From Pedobacter jeongneungensis (GTDB taxonomy: Bacteria > Bacteroidota > Bacteroidia > Sphingobacteriales > Sphingobacteriaceae), in the NCBI RefSeq assembly GCF_000633455.1, contig NZ_AYMG01000003.1, positions 162,913 to 226,912 of the forward strand: 64,000 bases of DNA, in the 5' to 3' direction. A program made the position numbers and the translations under genes. Shown piece after piece: positions 1 through 8,472 of the stretch. A model generated the notes under the pieces. The model made no database searches. It saw only the letters and a list, made by a program, of their open reading frames with translations, and was not told the DNA's origin. Every line of letters begins with the position of its first letter. The first letter of the stretch is position 1.

Positions 1-1
1 A

Positions 2-121
2 GGCGCAATTAGCACCTTTGATATGAAACGAGCCGAGGATATTTATTGGCTGGCACATGAAGAGGCATTGATTACAATTAAGAATAGCCCTACAATTTCT
101 GAACTGATCACAAAACCCTAA
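2..121 (+). CDS. C-terminal end of an unrecognised protein (truncated by window edge)
   Basis: An open frame runs from the first bases to a TAA at 119-121 and encodes about 39 residues. The end is mildly hydrophobic and acidic, with AEDIYWLAHEEALITIK in its centre. I do not recognise the family and too little is visible to name a function. It reads in the same direction as the astacin genes but is separated from them by about 310 bases carrying their own promoter-like elements, so it is probably a separate transcription unit. Confidence 0.5.
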   Translation, partial: GAISTFDMKRAEDIYWLAHEEALITIKNSPTISELITKP

Positions 122-200
122 TCCAGTTTTATTAAAATTAATTTGATAAAAAGTAATATTAATAATACATTGTCATATTAAAAAATGATAAAATTATCAG

Positions 201-215
201 GTGTAATAAATACAC
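201..215. promoter_or_regulatory. Operator-like inverted repeat upstream of astacin gene 1
   Basis: GTGTA-ATAAA-TACAC is a perfect 5-bp inverted repeat 28 bases upstream of the TTG of the predicted promoter. A related GTGT...ACAC element lies at 1621-1635 at nearly the same distance from the promoter of the paralogue. Conservation of position and symmetry in otherwise diverged flanking DNA suggests a regulator-binding site; the regulator is unknown. Confidence 0.35.
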
Positions 216-242
216 TTATGCAATAAAAATATTACATTTCTT

Positions 243-273
243 TTGGTGATGACATAATTATGTTTTACTTTAG
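243..273 (+). promoter_or_regulatory. Predicted Bacteroidota-type promoter of astacin gene 1
   Basis: TTG (243-245) is separated by 20 bases from TACTTTAG (266-273), close to the Bacteroidota primary-sigma pattern TTTG-N19/20-TAnnTTTG. The paralogous gene has the same arrangement with the same spacing (1662-1692). Transcription would start near 280, leaving a leader of about 155 nt. Confidence 0.55.
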
Positions 274-280
274 GATTATA

Positions 281-434
281 CTCTGCTGATGCAGAGGAAA
301 ATATCCTAAATGTCTATCTATGTTTATCAACCTGATTATTCTCTTCCAGAGAAGAAGAATTCCTGTTTTTACGATCTTCTAACTTGATTTTCTCAGTCAA
401 ACAGATCATTAATTTTTACCTAAAAACCTAAAAC
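281..434 (+). promoter_or_regulatory. Conserved 5' leader of astacin gene 1
   Basis: The leader begins with the hairpin CTCTGC-TGAT-GCAGAG (281-296). From 331 to the start codon it is identical to the leader of the second astacin gene except for one extra A. It contains GAAGA...TCTTC complementarity and a 25-codon frame (310-387, ATG to TGA). In the second gene that frame begins with ACG instead of ATG, so a leader peptide is not shared. The coding regions are clearly more diverged than the leader, which points to an RNA or DNA element under selection or to recent homogenisation. Confidence 0.5.
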
Positions 435-1226
435 ATGAAATTCTTAAAATTAAATAAAACCCTCTTTACCGCGCTTGCATTATTCGCCTGTAAAAAGGAA
501 AAACCAACAGAAAATGCAGATCTGCAAAAACCTGAAACATCTGCTGTTAATCCCCTTGGCAACATCCAGATCTGTACAGAAAGATCTTTAGATGGCATTA
601 CACCCAGAGGTGCTGTTTTGAAAACAAAAAAATGGACACCTGGAACCACACTTAAAGTTAGTTTAAATGGTAGTACCGCAGCCATCAGGGCTAAAGTAAT
701 CCAATTTGCAAAAGCATGGGAAACCTATGCGAATATCAAATTTAACTTCGTAACCAATGATAATACCGCAACCATTAGGGTAAGTTTCGTTAGTGGAGAT
801 GGATCCTGGTCTTACATTGGAAAAGATGCCAATTCAATTTCGTCTGCCAATGCGACCATGAACTTTGGTTGGTTAACTTCAACTACTGCTGATTCGGAAT
901 ATAGCCGTGTGGTGATTCACGAATTTGGCCACGCTTTGGGCATGATCCATGAGCATCAGCATCCATTGGTTGCCATTCCATGGGATAAACCAGCTGTATA
1001 TGCGTATTACGCTGCCGCGCCAAATTACTGGAGTCAGGCTGATGTAGATAATAACTTATTTGCAAAATACAGTACTACTCAAACAAACTATAGCGCTTAC
1101 GATAAAAATTCGATTATGCACTATTCGGTGCCAAACGAATTAACCATAGGCGATTATGAAGTGGGGTGGAACACTGTTTTATCACCTACTGATAAAACGT
1201 TTATTGCTTCAGTATATCCATTTTAA
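435..1226 (+). CDS. Astacin-type zinc metalloprotease lipoprotein, copy 1
   Basis: This is a predicted secreted lipoprotein protease of the M12A astacin/flavastacin type. The signal peptide ends in a lipobox (LFAC, Cys19) followed by a Lys-rich start to the mature protein. The zinc motif HEFGHALGMIHE begins at His162 and matches HExxHxxGxxHE. The Met-turn SIMHY carries Met228 and its Tyr is the usual fifth ligand. At 263 residues it consists of little beyond a catalytic domain. Compared with copy 2 the signal peptide lacks four residues, leaving a short hydrophobic core. It probably acts at the cell envelope or surface on proteins; substrate unknown. It is followed by its own terminator. Confidence 0.88.
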   Translation: MKFLKLNKTLFTALALFACKKEKPTENADLQKPETSAVNPLGNIQICTERSLDGITPRGAVLKTKKWTPGTTLKVSLNGSTAAIRAKVIQFAKAWETYANIKFNFVTNDNTATIRVSFVSGDGSWSYIGKDANSISSANATMNFGWLTSTTADSEYSRVVIHEFGHALGMIHEHQHPLVAIPWDKPAVYAYYAAAPNYWSQADVDNNLFAKYSTTQTNYSAYDKNSIMHYSVPNELTIGDYEVGWNTVLSPTDKTFIASVYPF

Positions 1227-1238
1227 AAAATGAAACAG

Positions 1239-1278
1239 GCTACACCTTATGAATAAATCACCGGGTGTAGCTTGTTTT
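1239..1278 (+). terminator. Rho-independent terminator of astacin gene 1
   Basis: GCTACACC (1239-1246) pairs with GGTGTAGC (1264-1271) across a 17-base loop, and a T-rich run follows at 1272-1278. It lies just after the stop codon at 1226. Confidence 0.7.
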
Positions 1279-1620
1279 TAACCACCCAAAACATCATCAG
1301 CTCAAAACCTTTATTACGCAGACTCTTAAATAAAGTTTCATTTCCTTTTGCATTACTGCAAATACTCCTCATAAAAAGAAGATAAAATCTTATCATTCAA
1401 AATCCTGATTTCACCTACTTATAAGAAATTCTGTCTTTTATATTCAAATTTTTGATGCACAAGGAATATTTTATCGATCAACATCAAAAATTTCTTAGTG
1501 AAATAAATTCCTCAATAATTTTTCAGGAAACAATAAAAATAATGCGTTAGAATAAAGAGAACAAACACGAATGCATTTAAAATAATACAATTTGTAAACA
1601 TAAAAATACATACTAAATCG
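1279..1620. other. AT-rich spacer between the astacin paralogues, no gene seen
   Basis: No convincing reading frame or RNA gene is visible. The stretch holds an inverted repeat in which AAATTTTTGATG near 1446 faces CATCAAAAATTT near 1484, and otherwise only AT-rich DNA ahead of the operator and promoter elements of the second copy. Confidence 0.5.
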
Positions 1621-1692
1621 GTGTAAAAAACACACTTTGTAATAAAAAAATTACATTTTTATTGACATTAATGTAATATTATTTTACCTTAG
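1621..1692 (+). promoter_or_regulatory. Predicted operator and promoter of astacin gene 2
   Basis: GTGT...ACAC symmetry lies at 1621-1635. TTG at 1662-1664 is followed after 20 bases by TACCTTAG (1685-1692). The layout copies that of the first gene: the distance from operator-like repeat to TTG differs by one base. Confidence 0.5.
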
Positions 1693-1700
1693 GTCTTGAT

Positions 1701-1856
1701 CTCCTGACAATCAGGAGATTTTTAACCTAAACGTCTATCTATGTTTTTTTACCTGATTATTCTCTTCCAGAGAAGAAGAATTCCTGTTTTTACGATCTTC
1801 TAACTTGATTTTCTCAGTCAAACAGATCATTAATTTTTACCTAAAAAACCTAAAAC
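1701..1856 (+). promoter_or_regulatory. Conserved 5' leader of astacin gene 2
   Basis: The leader opens with CTCCTGA-CAA-TCAGGAG (1701-1717). This hairpin differs in sequence from the one of copy 1 but has the same place and form, as expected if structure is kept while bases change in pairs. Positions 1752-1856 match 331-434 apart from one inserted A. The short frame present in copy 1 lacks its ATG here (ACG). Confidence 0.5.
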
Positions 1857-2681
1857 ATGAAATTCTTAAAACTAAATAAAAATTTACTTGCTGCTTTTGC
1901 ATTAACAACCGTATTATTCGCTTGTAAAAAGGAAAAACCAACAGAAATAGTACCAGATAAACCCGAATTAAGCAGTGCAGGCAAACTGGAAAATATTCAT
2001 ATGTGTACTGCTGAATTATTTTCGCATGGGGGGGTAACCCCAAGAGCCGCTCTTTTAAAGTCAACCAAATGGCAACCCGGAACCGTGATAACAGTGAGTT
2101 TGAATACGACTGGCTCTACTGAAATGGTGAGGAACAAAGTGATTCAATATGCCAAAGAGTGGGAAAAATATGCCAACATTAAATTTAAGTTTGTAGCTAA
2201 TGATGATGATGATGCAACCATTAGGGTAAGCTTTGATTCTGGGCCTACTGACGGATCTTGGTCTAACCTTGGTACGGATGCTGAGGATGTGTATAGGGGT
2301 TCAACAATGAACTTTGGTTGGTTCACAGATGCTACACCCGATTTGGAATTTAGCCGTACTACATTACACGAATTTGGCCATGCTTTAGGTTTAGTTCACG
2401 AGCAAAGCCATCCATTGGTAGATATCCCATGGGATAAACCTGCTGTTTATGCTTATTGTGCCGCACCGCCAAATAATTGGACCAAGGCAGAGGTTGATTA
2501 TAATTTCTTTTATAAATATAGCAAATCGCAAACCAATTATAGCAAATACGATCCGCTTTCTATTATGCACTATCCTGTTTCAAATAAACTCACCATCGGT
2601 GATTATGAAGTGGGAAAAAATAATGTATTATCTGATACCGATAAAGCATTTATTGCTACGGCATATCCTCTTAAAAAATAA
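1857..2681 (+). CDS. Astacin-type zinc metalloprotease lipoprotein, copy 2
   Basis: Tandem paralogue of the preceding protease, 274 residues. The lipobox ends at Cys23 (VLFAC) and the mature protein again begins KKEKPTE. The zinc motif HEFGHALGLVHE starts at His171 and the Met-turn SIMHY has Met237, so all catalytic landmarks of astacins are intact. The first nine codons are almost identical to copy 1; divergence then rises across the whole coding region. The gene has its own promoter-like region and terminator, so the two copies are independent units that probably share one regulatory signal. Function is inferred as an envelope or surface protease. Confidence 0.88.
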   Translation: MKFLKLNKNLLAAFALTTVLFACKKEKPTEIVPDKPELSSAGKLENIHMCTAELFSHGGVTPRAALLKSTKWQPGTVITVSLNTTGSTEMVRNKVIQYAKEWEKYANIKFKFVANDDDDATIRVSFDSGPTDGSWSNLGTDAEDVYRGSTMNFGWFTDATPDLEFSRTTLHEFGHALGLVHEQSHPLVDIPWDKPAVYAYCAAPPNNWTKAEVDYNFFYKYSKSQTNYSKYDPLSIMHYPVSNKLTIGDYEVGKNNVLSDTDKAFIATAYPLKK

Positions 2682-2687
2682 ATAGTT

Positions 2688-2718
2688 ACACATAGTGGTT
2701 TAATTCACCACTATGTGT
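2688..2718 (+). terminator. Terminator of astacin gene 2
   Basis: ACACATAGTGGT (2688-2699) pairs perfectly with ACCACTATGTGT (2707-2718) across 7 bases and is followed by a T-rich stretch. It ends 29 bases before the start chosen for the next gene. Confidence 0.75.
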
Positions 2719-2747
2719 ATTTTGCTTTGTATAAACCAAAAACAAAT

Positions 2748-3665
2748 ATGCGGATCACCTTGCGGATTTTCTTTTTTAAATATTGCTTAACCTGTTTAAT
2801 TCTTATTCTATTTTATAAAACTTCATCAGCACAAAACGTTCCGCATAAATGGGAAATAAAGCCTTATGCTGGTTTTCAGCAATCGCGTTTTGATTGGTCT
2901 ATTGCAGGCAATGCCCAGGGAACAAACCCTAATGTACTATCAGAACTGATCTGGAAAAACCTTAAAGGACCAAGCTATGGTTTGGATATTAAGTACAACA
3001 TTACCAATAAACTCAGTGTAAAGATTGCAAACCAATATAGCAACGTTACCAGGGGCGAGGCAGAAGATACCGATTATGCAGATGATAACAGACAAGGCGC
3101 TTTTTATTTTGATCTGCTCAATGCCAATAAAGGCTATTTGTATAATGTTGATTTTCAACTTGATTATCAACTTTTAAAGCTGGGAAAATTCAACATTAAT
3201 CCGGTTATTGGGATTTCATATAACCAACAAAAATTTCACCTGCTCGAAAGCGCAAGTAATCCGGCAAGCAATGGACTAAACTCCACTTACGAAGCCAGAT
3301 ATAAAGGTTTTGACTTCGGTGGGACTTTTGTTTTTAAAACAGATGCATTTAGCATTGGTGCTACCGTTTTAGGAGGATTTTACACCTATTCTGCAAAGGC
3401 CAACTGGAATTTAATTCCAGATTTTGCCAAACCTGTAAGTTTTACACACAAAGCCAACTCTTTCGCACTAAACGGCGACATTAACTTATCGGTACCGCTA
3501 AATAAAAGTTTAAGTGTAGAAGCTGATTATAAAATTAATAACATCAATACTTATTCTGGAGTCGACAAAGCTTATTTTAACGACCGTAATACGGAAGAAA
3601 CACAATTTAATGGCGCAAATTTTAGAAAAAATGCAGTATTTTTGGGGTTAAAGTTTAGCTTTTAA
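2748..3665 (+). CDS. Outer-membrane beta-barrel protein, possibly omptin-like
   Basis: I chose the ATG at 2748 (MRITLRIFF) because it opens a normal signal peptide ending near SSAQ, whereas the in-frame ATG at 2715 lies inside the preceding terminator. The mature protein alternates aromatic and polar residues in many predicted strands and ends in a Phe (LKFSF), as outer-membrane barrels do. The layout, with FDWSIAG early, an acidic DTDYADD segment and a GISYNQQKF strand, recalls omptin-type barrels. I cannot confirm omptin catalytic residues by eye, so protease activity is only a suggestion. It faces the next gene convergently with no clear terminator between them. Confidence 0.6.
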   Translation: MRITLRIFFFKYCLTCLILILFYKTSSAQNVPHKWEIKPYAGFQQSRFDWSIAGNAQGTNPNVLSELIWKNLKGPSYGLDIKYNITNKLSVKIANQYSNVTRGEAEDTDYADDNRQGAFYFDLLNANKGYLYNVDFQLDYQLLKLGKFNINPVIGISYNQQKFHLLESASNPASNGLNSTYEARYKGFDFGGTFVFKTDAFSIGATVLGGFYTYSAKANWNLIPDFAKPVSFTHKANSFALNGDINLSVPLNKSLSVEADYKINNINTYSGVDKAYFNDRNTEETQFNGANFRKNAVFLGLKFSF

Positions 3666-3687
3666 AAAAACAAGACTACAGCGTCCT

Positions 3688-4404
3688 TTATTGTTTTAAA
3701 GCAACCAAACGTTCGCCTTCTAAAACCGGAATGGCTTCACAAATATTCAATTGTAAGCAAAAAACAACATCTTCCTCGATATTCAATTGTGCAAGCCGAT
3801 GACTATGAGAAGATTTGTGCAGGTATCTCCGCAGATCATCTTTAGCTAACAGGTATAAATCCTCCGCAGCCACGCTAGAATCATCAAAATGTTCGAAATT
3901 TTGACGGAGTTTGTTCACAACAGCGCCTGCAAATAAAGTATCTTCTAAATTAAACTGATCTTTCCAACCGGCACACAATAAAAGCACATTTTTATCCTGG
4001 CTTTTCAAATAAGAACAAAGTGAATCTAAATTAAGGAATGATCCGATTATAACCTGATAAGCTCTTTTTTGTGCCAAATGCAAAGCTTTGGTACCATTGG
4101 TTGTAGTAAGGACAACCGTTTTTCCCCCAACTTTTTCTTTGGTGTATGAAAAGGGAGAATTACCAAAATCATATCCTGTTACTACTTCTCCGTTTCTTTC
4201 TGCAGCCAATAAAAATCCACTGTCGCGATAATTTAAACAATCTTCTACATTGGCAACCGGAATTATTGCTTCAGCACCATTATCTATACCATAAGTAATA
4301 GATGATGTAGCTCTTAAGATATCGATCACCACTACAATGCTTTCTTCGATATCATATAAATCGATGAGCGCAGGGGTTAAACAAACTTCTATTTTTTTTG
4401 ACAT
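3688..4404 (-). CDS. comB: 2-phosphosulfolactate phosphatase family protein (ComB)
   Basis: A protein of 238 residues with the ComB landmarks VVVIDILRATSS (about residues 24-35) and VVLTTTNGTKAL (about 95-106). ComB removes phosphate from 2-phosphosulfolactate to give sulfolactate, a Mg-dependent step known from coenzyme M synthesis in methanogens. Bacteroidota do not make coenzyme M, so here the product probably serves another sulfonate, or the substrate differs. It is cytosolic, with no signal peptide. It lies downstream of gcvT on the same strand, separated by a 91-base repeat-containing gap. Family assignment is strong, physiological role uncertain. Confidence 0.85.
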   Translation of the reverse strand: MSKKIEVCLTPALIDLYDIEESIVVVIDILRATSSITYGIDNGAEAIIPVANVEDCLNYRDSGFLLAAERNGEVVTGYDFGNSPFSYTKEKVGGKTVVLTTTNGTKALHLAQKRAYQVIIGSFLNLDSLCSYLKSQDKNVLLLCAGWKDQFNLEDTLFAGAVVNKLRQNFEHFDDSSVAAEDLYLLAKDDLRRYLHKSSHSHRLAQLNIEEDVVFCLQLNICEAIPVLEGERLVALKQ

Positions 4405-4410
4405 TTGAGG

Positions 4411-4495
4411 AGTATTGAGATGTGAGATATGAGTATTGAGATGTGAGATTTTAGTCGTAAAGCCGTCTCAAATCTCACATCTACTGTCTCAAATC
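4411..4495. repeat. Short direct and inverted repeats between comB and gcvT
   Basis: Two direct copies of a motif ending TATTGAGATGTGAGAT (about 4413-4428 and 4434-4449) are followed by an inverted copy (AATCTCACATCT, about 4471-4482). The element can fold into a hairpin and fills the whole gap between the two genes. It looks like a dispersed intergenic repeat and not a coding region. Confidence 0.5.
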
Positions 4496-5575
4496 TTATT
4501 TATAAAAAGGAAACTTAACCACTTTGGCTTTAATTGGCGTATTGCGGATCAAGATAAAAACTTCAGTTCCTTCTTTGGTGAAATCTTTTGCAATGTAACC
4601 CATACCGATTGCTTTTTGTAACGATGGTGCCTGGGTTCCAGAGGTTACTTTACCGATGATATTTCCTTCAGCATCAGCAATTTGGTAATCATGACGTGGA
4701 ATACCACGATCTATCATTTCGAAACCTACCAATTTCTTTTGGATACCGGCCTCTTTTTGTGCCAGTAATGCTTCAGAGTTGGTAAATGATTTAGAAAATT
4801 TGGTGATCCAACCTAAACCAGCTTCAATTGGCGACGTGGTATCATCAATATCATTTCCGTATAAACAGAAACCCATTTCTAAGCGTAAAGTATCGCGGGC
4901 ACCTAAACCAATTGGCTGAATGTTGTGTGGTGCACCAGCTTCAAAAATGGCATCCCAGATCTGATCAGCATATTGATTTTCGAAATAAATCTCAAAACCA
5001 CCAGCTCCGGTATAACCTGTTGCAGAAATCACCACATTATCAATACCGGCGAAAGTACCTTTAACAAAAGTATAATATTCCATTGATGCCAGGTCAACAT
5101 CAGTTAAGCTTTGCAAAGCATCGGCTGCTTTTGGTCCCTGGATAGCTAAAAGAGAAGTTTGATCAGAAATATTGTGCATTTCCACACCTTCGGTATTAAA
5201 CTGCTGAATCCAGTTCCAATCTTTTTCGATGTTTGATGCATTTACCACCAACATGTAGGTTTTATCGTCTATTTTATAAACCAAAAGGTCATCTACAATA
5301 CCACCGTCTTGATTTGGCAAGCACGAATACTGAACTTTTCCATCGTATAATTTAGAAGCATCGTTACTGGTTACACGTTGGATAAGATCCAATGCTTTCT
5401 CACCTTTCAAGATAAATTCGCCCATGTGGCTCACATCAAAAACACCCACACCATTGCGAACAGTTGCATGTTCTGCATTAATACCTTCGTAAGTAACAGG
5501 CATATTGTAACCTGCAAATGGAACCATTTTAGCGCCTAAAGCGATGTGTTTTTCTGTTAATGCGGTGTTTTTCAT
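4496..5575 (-). CDS. gcvT: Glycine cleavage system T protein (aminomethyltransferase)
   Basis: The 359-residue length and motifs match Gcv[14 protein letters not shown] near residue 43, [15 protein letters not shown] near 186 and the C-terminal barrel-like domain with [13 protein letters not shown] near 310. GcvT moves the aminomethyl carbon of glycine from the lipoyl H protein to tetrahydrofolate, releasing ammonia. It works in the cytosol with GcvP, GcvH and Lpd, none of which is nearby. No glycine riboswitch-like structure could be recognised in the 280 bases upstream. Confidence 0.95.
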   Translation of the reverse strand: MKNTALTEKHIALGAKMVPFAGYNMPVTYEGINAEHATVRNGVGVFDVSHMGEFILKGEKALDLIQRVTSNDASKLYDGKVQYSCLPNQDGGIVDDLLVYKIDDKTYMLVVNASNIEKDWNWIQQFNTEGVEMHNISDQTSLLAIQGPKAADALQSLTDVDLASMEYYTFVKGTFAGIDNVVISATGYTGAGGFEIYFENQYADQIWDAIFEAGAPHNIQPIGLGARDTLRLEMGFCLYGNDIDDTTSPIEAGLGWITKFSKSFTNSEALLAQKEAGIQKKLVGFEMIDRGIPRHDYQIADAEGNIIGKVTSGTQAPSLQKAIGMGYIAKDFTKEGTEVFILIRNTPIKAKVVKFPFYK

Positions 5576-5810
5576 CCGTGAATTTTATTTTTTATGATAA
5601 TGAAGCAGTTTTTAGTTTGTTTATCAACTTATTAGGCTGCAAATTACAATGCTTCCTGATTATTCTTCGCGGGCAAAACTACTAAGAAAAAGGCAAAATT
5701 TTGAGGTTAATTTTAAGGGAGTTTTTTAGGCTGAAATCCGTTTAACTAAGTCATTATTGTCCCGCGGAATCTTGATTTCGGGCGTAGTCGGGGAATCTAT
5801 AAGTTGTATC

Positions 5811-5848
5811 AGATTTCTCCATTTCGCTTCGCTCCAGTCGAAATGACG
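5811..5848. repeat. Half unit of dispersed TTTCG palindromic repeat
   Basis: This is a right half-unit of the repeat family seen complete at 46706-46792: GATTTCTCC...GTCGAAATGACG. Related fragments occur at 21030-21058 and near 25993. It lies 11 bases beyond the stop codon of the minus-strand glycosyltransferase. Confidence 0.6.
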
Positions 5849-5858
5849 AAAAATATAT

Positions 5859-7061
5859 CTACGCGCTCACCAGCTCCTCGTAAATCTTTAGCATTTTACT
5901 GGATATCAAATGAACACCGTGATCATTCTCTACTGTTTTACGGGCGTTCTCCCCTATTTCCATCCACCGTTTAGGGTTGATGATACACTGCAAAATCGAA
6001 CGGTAAAATTCATCTGCCGAATCGGCGATTAAAATATCGTGTCCGTGTTTACAATTAATTCCTTCAGCAGCGGTAGTGGTAGCAATAATGCATTTTTTCA
6101 TGGCCATGCCTTCAATAATCTTCACCCGCATACCGGTACCGGAAATTAAGGGGACAATCATAATGGCTTTGGAATTCATAAACTCTACTGCATCAAAAAC
6201 CTCCCCTTCTACAATCAGGTTTTCCGAATCATATTCGAAGAAGTGTTTCTGCATATTTTTTCCGGCAATATAAAAACGGAGGTCTTTGTTCAGCTTTTCG
6301 ATATCGGGCCAGATATCATCCAAAAACCATTCTAATCCTTCCTGGTTAGGCCGCCAGTCCATTGCTCCCAAATGAAAAAGCGTAGGGAAACTGGTTTTAG
6401 TTTTATCCACTTTGTATTTCTCCAAATCAATGGCCACTGGAAAAACCGACATTGGCACTTCACAACCAAACCTCAATATGCTTTGCCTATCTGGTTCGCT
6501 GATGGCAAAAATCTGATGAAAACGGTTAATCTGATCGGTTTCGTAAGCTTTGAGCCTTTGCGCTAAAAAGGCGAGGTATTTACGGCGAATGAGAAACTTT
6601 TCTGAGTGGGAAAGGCGCTCCCAAAGCGTAAATTCGATATTATGTGCCCTGTAAATTAGTTTGGCATTGCTGTTTGCTTTTACCACATCTAAATACGGGA
6701 CCACAAAAAGCCCTTCGAACTGGATAATATCGAAAACATTTTCGCGCAATAGATTTTCTAACTGCCGCGCTGCATCTTCACTGTAATAGCGCGATACGTT
6801 ATAAGATTCGTTAGTAAAAATGTTAAAAAATGCCGACCATACATTTACATCGGTATCTAAATCGTAGGTATGGTATTTAATCTGTTCAAAAATGGGATCA
6901 TAAATATCTTCAATATCGATACGGCCTTTTGTGGGGTTAAGACTAAACAAAGTAATATCTGCGCCAAGCTGCAGCAAGCCTTTTATGGTATTATAAACCA
7001 CAATGGGATAACCACTATTTGGCGGGAAGGGAATCCGCTTAGTAATCAACAGAATTTTCAC
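5859..7061 (-). CDS. Glycosyltransferase, GT4/GT-B type
   Basis: A 400-residue protein with the GT-B double-domain plan: an N-terminal start MKILLITKRIPFPPNSG typical of sugar acceptor domains, and a C-terminal nucleotide-sugar domain with LFHLGAMDWRPN (about 228) and GTGMRVKIIEGMAMKKCIIATTTAAEGI spanning the donor-binding Glu region. No membrane segment is evident. It probably transfers a sugar from an NDP-sugar during polysaccharide or glycoconjugate synthesis. It stands alone between gcvT and rnhB, so context does not indicate the glycan. Confidence 0.8.
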   Translation of the reverse strand: MKILLITKRIPFPPNSGYPIVVYNTIKGLLQLGADITLFSLNPTKGRIDIEDIYDPIFEQIKYHTYDLDTDVNVWSAFFNIFTNESYNVSRYYSEDAARQLENLLRENVFDIIQFEGLFVVPYLDVVKANSNAKLIYRAHNIEFTLWERLSHSEKFLIRRKYLAFLAQRLKAYETDQINRFHQIFAISEPDRQSILRFGCEVPMSVFPVAIDLEKYKVDKTKTSFPTLFHLGAMDWRPNQEGLEWFLDDIWPDIEKLNKDLRFYIAGKNMQKHFFEYDSENLIVEGEVFDAVEFMNSKAIMIVPLISGTGMRVKIIEGMAMKKCIIATTTAAEGINCKHGHDILIADSADEFYRSILQCIINPKRWMEIGENARKTVENDHGVHLISSKMLKIYEELVSA

Positions 7062-7083
7062 AATGTTGTGAAATTACGAAATT

Positions 7084-7692
7084 TTAGGCGTTTTTTGAAA
7101 ACAGATCTAACTGCGGGTCGCTTACATTAAAAGTTTTGCGGTGAAAAGGTGATAATCCGATTTCAATAACCGCTCTGCGGTGCGCGGTTGTTGGATAACC
7201 TTTATTTTGCTGCCAGTTATAATGTGGATAATCGATATGCAGATTGGTCATATATTCATCGCGATGCGTTTTGGCTAATATGGAAGCTGCAGCGATATTT
7301 AAATATTTTCCATCACCTTTAACGATGCAGCTATGAGGAATCTGCGGATAGGTTTTAAAACGGTTTCCATCAATAACAAGGTATTGAGGTTGGGTATGCA
7401 ATTTCTCAATTGCCCTGTGCATGGCCAGAAAGGAAGCGTTTAAAATATTGATGCGGTCTATTTCTTCATGATCGCAGGAGGCCACTGCCCAGGCCAAAGC
7501 TTGCTGTTCGATAATTGGCCTTAATATGGCCCGTTGATCGTGTGATAACTGTTTGGAATCATTTAAACCTTCCAGCACAAAACCTTTAGGCAAGATTACC
7601 GCCGCTGCAAAAACAGGTCCGGCGAGGCAACCTCTCCCAGCTTCATCACATCCAGCCTCTAATAATTCTTCCTGATAGCAGTTTAACAACAT
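7084..7692 (-). CDS. rnhB: Ribonuclease HII
   Basis: 202 residues with the RNase HII signature [15 protein letters not shown], which supplies catalytic Asp16 and Glu17. Further acidic positions are in YLVIDGNRF (near 108) and [12 protein letters not shown] (near 136). The enzyme cuts the RNA strand of RNA-DNA hybrids and single ribonucleotides in DNA in the cytosol. It lies 22 bases upstream of the glycosyltransferase in the same direction and may be co-transcribed with it, though no functional link is known. Confidence 0.95.
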   Translation of the reverse strand: MLLNCYQEELLEAGCDEAGRGCLAGPVFAAAVILPKGFVLEGLNDSKQLSHDQRAILRPIIEQQALAWAVASCDHEEIDRINILNASFLAMHRAIEKLHTQPQYLVIDGNRFKTYPQIPHSCIVKGDGKYLNIAAASILAKTHRDEYMTNLHIDYPHYNWQQNKGYPTTAHRRAVIEIGLSPFHRKTFNVSDPQLDLFSKNA

Positions 7693-7732
7693 GTTGCAAA
7701 TTTACTGAAATAGAGGTACTAAGAAAATTATT

Positions 7733-7763
7733 TTGTTCAACATCTTTTAAACATTAATTTTAG
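7733..7763 (+). promoter_or_regulatory. Predicted promoter for the 7778-8811 unit
   Basis: TTG (7733-7735) is followed after 19 bases by TAATTTTAG (7755-7763), close to the Bacteroidota pattern. Transcription would start near 7770, only a few bases before the ATG at 7778. Confidence 0.45.
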
Positions 7764-7777
7764 GAATAAACATCATC

Positions 7778-8461
7778 ATGCATAGACTTAAATTAACCCT
7801 TATCTTCTGTTTGTTATGTGCTGCAGGTTTTGCACAGAAGAAAAAACAGGGTAAAATGTCGCCTCTAATAACGCCACCAACCATAGCAGATTATGCTGTT
7901 TTAGAAAAGCGTATGGCCTGCATGTACCGGAACAAATATTCTCCTGTGGAGAGATTAAAGTTTTTTCCCTTTAACCAACATAAAACGGTAATGCTGATCT
8001 CTTTTGAACCACCAGAGTTAAGGGCCGAGATCATTTATACCGATACTACCAAAGCTCAGATCAATACCTCGGTTGAGGAAGAAGTTTACCCTACACTACT
8101 GGAAGAAAAACAAAAATTAGATTTAACAAGATTAAAAGAAAAGAAGATTTTATCAGCTTTGGAGATGGATAAACTTACCGATATACTCTATAACTTTGGC
8201 TATACCTCTACCAAAAGCTATAAAGGATTACTGATAGCAGAATCAGATGGATATAGATGTTATGAACCGCGAAATGCAATTGTATTTTTAGATGAAAATG
8301 GTTTGATTGCAGAATATATAGAGATCTGTTTTAAATGCCATAGAAGGAAAGAGAGTTCGGAGAAAATAAAGATGGGAGAATTTTGCGATGACAAATACGA
8401 TTTGCTCAGAAAATACTTCCGTGCTACGGGTATTAAATATGGCACAGCCAAACGCACATAA
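7778..8461 (+). CDS. Secreted protein of unknown function
   Basis: 227 residues with a signal peptide ending near AGFAQ (residues 1-19). I do not recognise the family. The mature region is basic at its start (KKKQGK), has an EEEVYPTLLEEKQKLDLTRLKEKK helix-like stretch near 110 and a C-terminal cluster of four Cys and a His (RCYEP, ICFKCHRR, EFCDDKYD) that could form disulfides or bind a metal. It precedes the TfoX-like gene by 11 bases, which suggests one transcript. Periplasmic or outer-membrane location is inferred. Confidence 0.65.
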   Translation: MHRLKLTLIFCLLCAAGFAQKKKQGKMSPLITPPTIADYAVLEKRMACMYRNKYSPVERLKFFPFNQHKTVMLISFEPPELRAEIIYTDTTKAQINTSVEEEVYPTLLEEKQKLDLTRLKEKKILSALEMDKLTDILYNFGYTSTKSYKGLLIAESDGYRCYEPRNAIVFLDENGLIAEYIEICFKCHRRKESSEKIKMGEFCDDKYDLLRKYFRATGIKYGTAKRT

Positions 8462-8472
8462 CAATTTAAGCT

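Noticed and set aside
428..2326. Minus-strand frames of 60-85 codons within the astacin genes
   Set aside because: They lie wholly opposite well-supported coding regions and have no family features.
5576..5858. Possible glycine riboswitch before gcvT
   Set aside because: No tandem aptamer-like conserved core could be recognised in the 280 upstream bases.
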